DNA from: Lactobacillus sp. ESL0684
Lineage (GTDB): Bacteria > Bacillota > Bacilli > Lactobacillales > Lactobacillaceae
Reading direction: 5' to 3'
Length of the DNA: 64,000 bases
Assembly: GCF_029392675.1 (NCBI RefSeq)
Contig: NZ_CP113941.1
Location: forward strand, 484,001 to 548,000
In this document: one piece after another, positions 61,490-64,000 of the stretch
Layout of the letters: the number at the start of each line of letters is the position of its first letter
Position numbering within the stretch: the stretch's first letter is position 1
Notes under the pieces: model-generated
Database searches by the model: none
Told to the model about the DNA's origin: nothing
The model's input: the letters and a program-made list of their open reading frames with translations, nothing else
Program-made: the position numbers and the translations under genes

Positions 61490-62008
61490 ATGTCTTCAAA
61501 AAAATTACTCAAACTTGATTTAAATGAGTTAGTTCTGCTTGGCATAATTGTGGCGATGCAAATTATACTGGGACGATTTAGTTTTGGGACATCTGCGGTA
61601 CACGTTGGCTTAAAATTTATTGGTAGTGTTCTATTGGGATATTTGTTTGGTCCGGCTTGGGGAGCAGTTGGTGGTGGCATCGGTGACTTAATTTCGTCAG
61701 CTATCTTTGGTAACCAAGGTGGGTTCTTTGTTGGTTTCACTATCAGTGCAATGCTTGAGCCAATGATTTATGGTTGCTTTTTTTATCAAAAACCCGTTAA
61801 AGTTTGGCGGATTGTGCTAGCAACGCTTATGGTTACTTTGATTATTAATATTGGCTTGAATACATTGTGGTTGCATATTTTATATGGACTGGATTATCAG
61901 GCTGCACTAGTTCAACGCATTCCTAAGGAAATAATTGTACCTTGGTTACAAATGTTTGTTAGCTTCTTTGTTTTACAGACCATTTCTCGTGTTAAAATAA
62001 AAAGGTAG
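61490..62008 (+). CDS. folT: ECF transporter S component, folate-type (FolT)
   Basis: A 172-residue, six-helix substrate-capture subunit. RFSFGTSAVHVGLKFIGSVLLGYLFGPAWGAVGGGIGDLI is characteristic of FolT. It works with the shared EcfA-A'-T module, encoded elsewhere. ATG 61490, with GGAAGTG at 61477-61483, is preferred over GTG 61481. No riboswitch is visible in the short leader. Confidence 0.85.
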   Translation: MSSKKLLKLDLNELVLLGIIVAMQIILGRFSFGTSAVHVGLKFIGSVLLGYLFGPAWGAVGGGIGDLISSAIFGNQGGFFVGFTISAMLEPMIYGCFFYQKPVKVWRIVLATLMVTLIINIGLNTLWLHILYGLDYQAALVQRIPKEIIVPWLQMFVSFFVLQTISRVKIKR

Positions 62009-62036
62009 ATTTTTAAAAAGGGAATAGTAATCTGAA

Positions 62037-62777
62037 ATGAAAATTTTAAGTGTGTCAACTGCAACTAATTATCTGAGTGTAGCGCTCAATGATGGACAAA
62101 AAGTACTGGTGGAAAAAGGTGAACCTGATGAACGGAATCATAGTGAACACCTTGATCCATTGATTGATGAGATTTTAACTAGTAATAATTTAGCGTTAAC
62201 AGATATTGATCGTTTTGCAGTTGCTAATGGTCCTGGTTCATATACTGGTTTGCGGATTGGGGTAACTACCATGAAGATGTTTGCCAGTATTTTAAATAAG
62301 GAATTAGTTGGTATTTCAACGCTTGAAGCCTTAGCAGCTAGTTCAACTGCAGAAAACACGTTAATTGTTGCTGGAATTGATGCACGTAATGACAATTACT
62401 TTGCTGGAGCATATATCAAACGTGATGGTCAACTAACTAATGTGCTTGCCGATGGCCATTATCATATCACCACTTTGCTTGAGGCGGTTAAACAAATTGC
62501 TAATACTAATTCTTTTGGTAAAATCGAATTCTTAGGTACCGGCTTTGATAAACAAGCATCAGCGTTAACACAATTGCCTCTGCCAATTAGTTACGGTACT
62601 GAACAACAAAACTTGATTCATGCCGGTCTAATCGGAAGATTAGCTGAATCCGTGCAGCCAGTTGATCCAGATCTATTGTTACCAAATTATTTACGGCGTA
62701 CACAAGCTGAAGTTGATTGGCATCAAAAGACCGGTCAGCCTTTTGCACCTGATAGTGATTATGTGGAAGAAGTATAG
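62037..62777 (+). CDS. tsaB: tRNA threonylcarbamoyladenosine biosynthesis protein TsaB
   Basis: A 246-residue ASKHA-fold protein: MKILSVSTATNYLSVAL, NHSEHLDPLIDEIL and ANGPGSYTGLRIGVTTMKMFA are the family motifs. It is the scaffold partner of TsaD/TsaE for t6A37 in ANN-decoding tRNAs. tsaD follows after 33 bp. The rimI gene often found between them is absent. Confidence 0.93.
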   Translation: MKILSVSTATNYLSVALNDGQKVLVEKGEPDERNHSEHLDPLIDEILTSNNLALTDIDRFAVANGPGSYTGLRIGVTTMKMFASILNKELVGISTLEALAASSTAENTLIVAGIDARNDNYFAGAYIKRDGQLTNVLADGHYHITTLLEAVKQIANTNSFGKIEFLGTGFDKQASALTQLPLPISYGTEQQNLIHAGLIGRLAESVQPVDPDLLLPNYLRRTQAEVDWHQKTGQPFAPDSDYVEEV

Positions 62778-62810
62778 TCACTAATTCGTTGTGACAGAGG
62801 AGATTTTATT

Positions 62811-63860
62811 TTGAAGAGCAAAAAAGATGTTCGAATTTTGGCTTATGAAAGTTCATGTGATGAAACTTCCACTTCAGTCGTTAAAAATGGGCGTGAAGTA
62901 GAAAGCCTAATTGTAGCTACACAGATTAAAAGTCACCAACGGTTTGGCGGAGTGGTCCCCGAAGTTGCCAGCAGGCATCATATTGAAGTGATTAGTCAAA
63001 TTACCAAAGAGGCATTGGCTAAGGCTAATGCAACTTGGCAGGATATTGATGCAATTGCGGTTACCTATGGTCCAGGACTGGTAGGAGCTTTATTAATTGG
63101 GGTTAGTGCGGCTAAAGCTGCGTCGATGGCTACTGGTATTCCACTAATTGGAGTTGACCACATTATGGGTCACATTATGGCAGCTCAACTAGAAACGGAA
63201 ATTGAGTATCCTGCTTTGGCTTTACAAGTTTCTGGTGGTCATACCGAAATTGTCCTGTTAAAAGATCCTACTCATTTTGAAATTGTTGGTGATACCAGAG
63301 ATGACGCGGCGGGAGAAGCTTATGACAAAATTGGTCGTGTTTTAGGGGTACAATATCCAGCGGGAAAAACGATTGACGAGTGGGCACACCAAGGTCAAGA
63401 TACGTTCAACTTTCCACGGGCGATGATTGATGATAATAGTTATGACTTTTCTTTTTCTGGATTAAAGAGTGCCTTTATTAATACCTGTCATCATGCTGAC
63501 CAAATTCATCAAGAACTTAATAAATATGATTTAGCAGCTAGTTTTCAGGCTGCTGTCGTTGACGTTTTAGTCACCAAAACAATTAGGGCAATCAAACAAT
63601 ATCAACCTAAAACTTTTATTTTGGGTGGCGGAGTAGCAGCTAATCTTGGCTTGCGTGAGCAGATGCAGACGGAAATTACTAAGTTACCTGATTCTATGCA
63701 ACCGAAAGTAATTCTACCAGCACTTAAATTATGTGGTGATAATGCGGCAATGATTGGCGCAGCAGCTTATAATTTATACAATGAAGGTAAGTTTGCGGAT
63801 TTGACGCTGAATGCTGATCCATCATTAGAATTGCCATATGCTGACAGCATGCTAAATTGA
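62811..63860 (+). CDS. tsaD: tRNA N6-adenosine threonylcarbamoyltransferase TsaD
   Basis: A 349-residue Kae1/Gcp family enzyme: [45 protein letters not shown], metal ligands in [12 protein letters not shown], and [17 protein letters not shown]. It transfers the threonylcarbamoyl group to A37. TTG start 62811 with AGGAG. A terminator shared with the convergent ABC-F gene follows. Confidence 0.96.
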   Translation: MKSKKDVRILAYESSCDETSTSVVKNGREVESLIVATQIKSHQRFGGVVPEVASRHHIEVISQITKEALAKANATWQDIDAIAVTYGPGLVGALLIGVSAAKAASMATGIPLIGVDHIMGHIMAAQLETEIEYPALALQVSGGHTEIVLLKDPTHFEIVGDTRDDAAGEAYDKIGRVLGVQYPAGKTIDEWAHQGQDTFNFPRAMIDDNSYDFSFSGLKSAFINTCHHADQIHQELNKYDLAASFQAAVVDVLVTKTIRAIKQYQPKTFILGGGVAANLGLREQMQTEITKLPDSMQPKVILPALKLCGDNAAMIGAAAYNLYNEGKFADLTLNADPSLELPYADSMLN

Positions 63861-63869
63861 TTATCAAAC

Positions 63870-63920
63870 AAAAGGACTAAGAATTTTTGATCTATTAGAT
63901 CTACTTCTTAGTCCTTTTTT
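63870..63920. terminator. Bidirectional terminator between tsaD and the ABC-F gene
   Basis: AAAAGGACTAAGAA pairs with TTCTTAGTCCTTTT (14 bp). The apical part GATC-TATTA-GATC adds a second stem. A and T runs lie on the two sides. Confidence 0.85.
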
Positions 63921-64000
63921 AAAATTCATCTAGTTCAGTTAATGCGGTTTCCCAAAGTTGATTTGCTTGATCGAGTTCTGTTTGCACGGCCGATAATTTT
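63919..64000 (-). CDS. ABC-F ATPase, C-terminal end only
   Basis: On the minus strand the last 26 codons read KLSAVQTELDQANQLWETALTELDEF then stop. This amphipathic heptad pattern is the usual C-terminal coiled coil of ABC-F proteins (YdiF/Uup-like), which often lie convergent to tsaD in lactobacilli. The rest lies outside the window, so the identity is an inference from the tail and position. Confidence 0.6.
   Translation of the reverse strand, partial: KLSAVQTELDQANQLWETALTELDEF

Overview
The window looks like a low-GC Lactobacillus chromosome (Lactobacillus sensu stricto, probably near the acidophilus/helveticus group; the species cannot be fixed from sequence alone). The evidence is the strong AAGGAGG-type ribosome binding sites with many TTG/GTG starts, SLAP-like and C39-like secreted proteins, a galKT Leloir operon with a cre site, PepC and proline iminopeptidase, a T-box leader, a FolT-type ECF subunit and the recR-tmk-darA-holB-yabA-rsmI order. 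Most of it is housekeeping chromosome. No rRNA, tRNA or CRISPR array was found; the RNA genes and elements are an SRP RNA, a T-box, two ribosomal-protein leaders and a candidate IS110 bridge RNA.

Layout. 1-12.5 kb: end of rpsI, an EF-G-like ribosomal protection protein, a LysR regulator divergent from an aldo/keto reductase, three histidine phosphatases, DJ-1/PfpI, a HAD-like protein without catalytic residues, a CDF metal exporter, a P-loop kinase-like protein and galKT. 12.6-20.4 kb is accessory: two similar ABC half-exporters separated by an IS110-family element (recombinase broken by one base) and a DMT-type permease, followed by a complete IS1182-family element. 20.4-29.5 kb: pepC, dut-radA, gltX, an amino acid permease and a NatAB-like ABC exporter. 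29.5-32.6 kb: a decayed IS end, then an isoleucine-type T-box controlling pip and a peptide-binding lipoprotein.

32.7-44.3 kb is translation and transcription machinery: cysS-mrnC-rlmB, rpmG-secE-nusG, rplKA and rplJL. A complete pstSCAB1B2-phoU phosphate operon lies between rplKA and rplJL. 44.4-53.2 kb is a cell-envelope block: a SLAP/FIVAR-like protein, an internally deleted ABC exporter, two C39-like cysteine peptidase proteins, an NlpC/P60 protein, a ClC transporter and a D,D-carboxypeptidase. 53.2-64 kb: an RsmC-like methyltransferase, tadA, SRP RNA, dnaX-ybaB-recR-yaaL, tmk-darA-holB-yabA-rsmI, an acyl-ACP thioesterase, folT, tsaB, tsaD and the end of an ABC-F gene.

No complete new multi-gene system such as a defence island is evident. 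The strongest leads are: a 173-nt inverted-repeat-bounded segment ahead of the IS110 recombinase that has the place and size of a bridge RNA; the isoleucine T-box on a proline-peptidase/peptide-binding operon, with a 10-bp inverted repeat over its promoter; an ABC-exporter RBS built into a terminator-like hairpin; a pseudo-HAD protein; an in-frame deleted ABC exporter; and two decayed copies of one IS end that now sit as hairpins behind genes.
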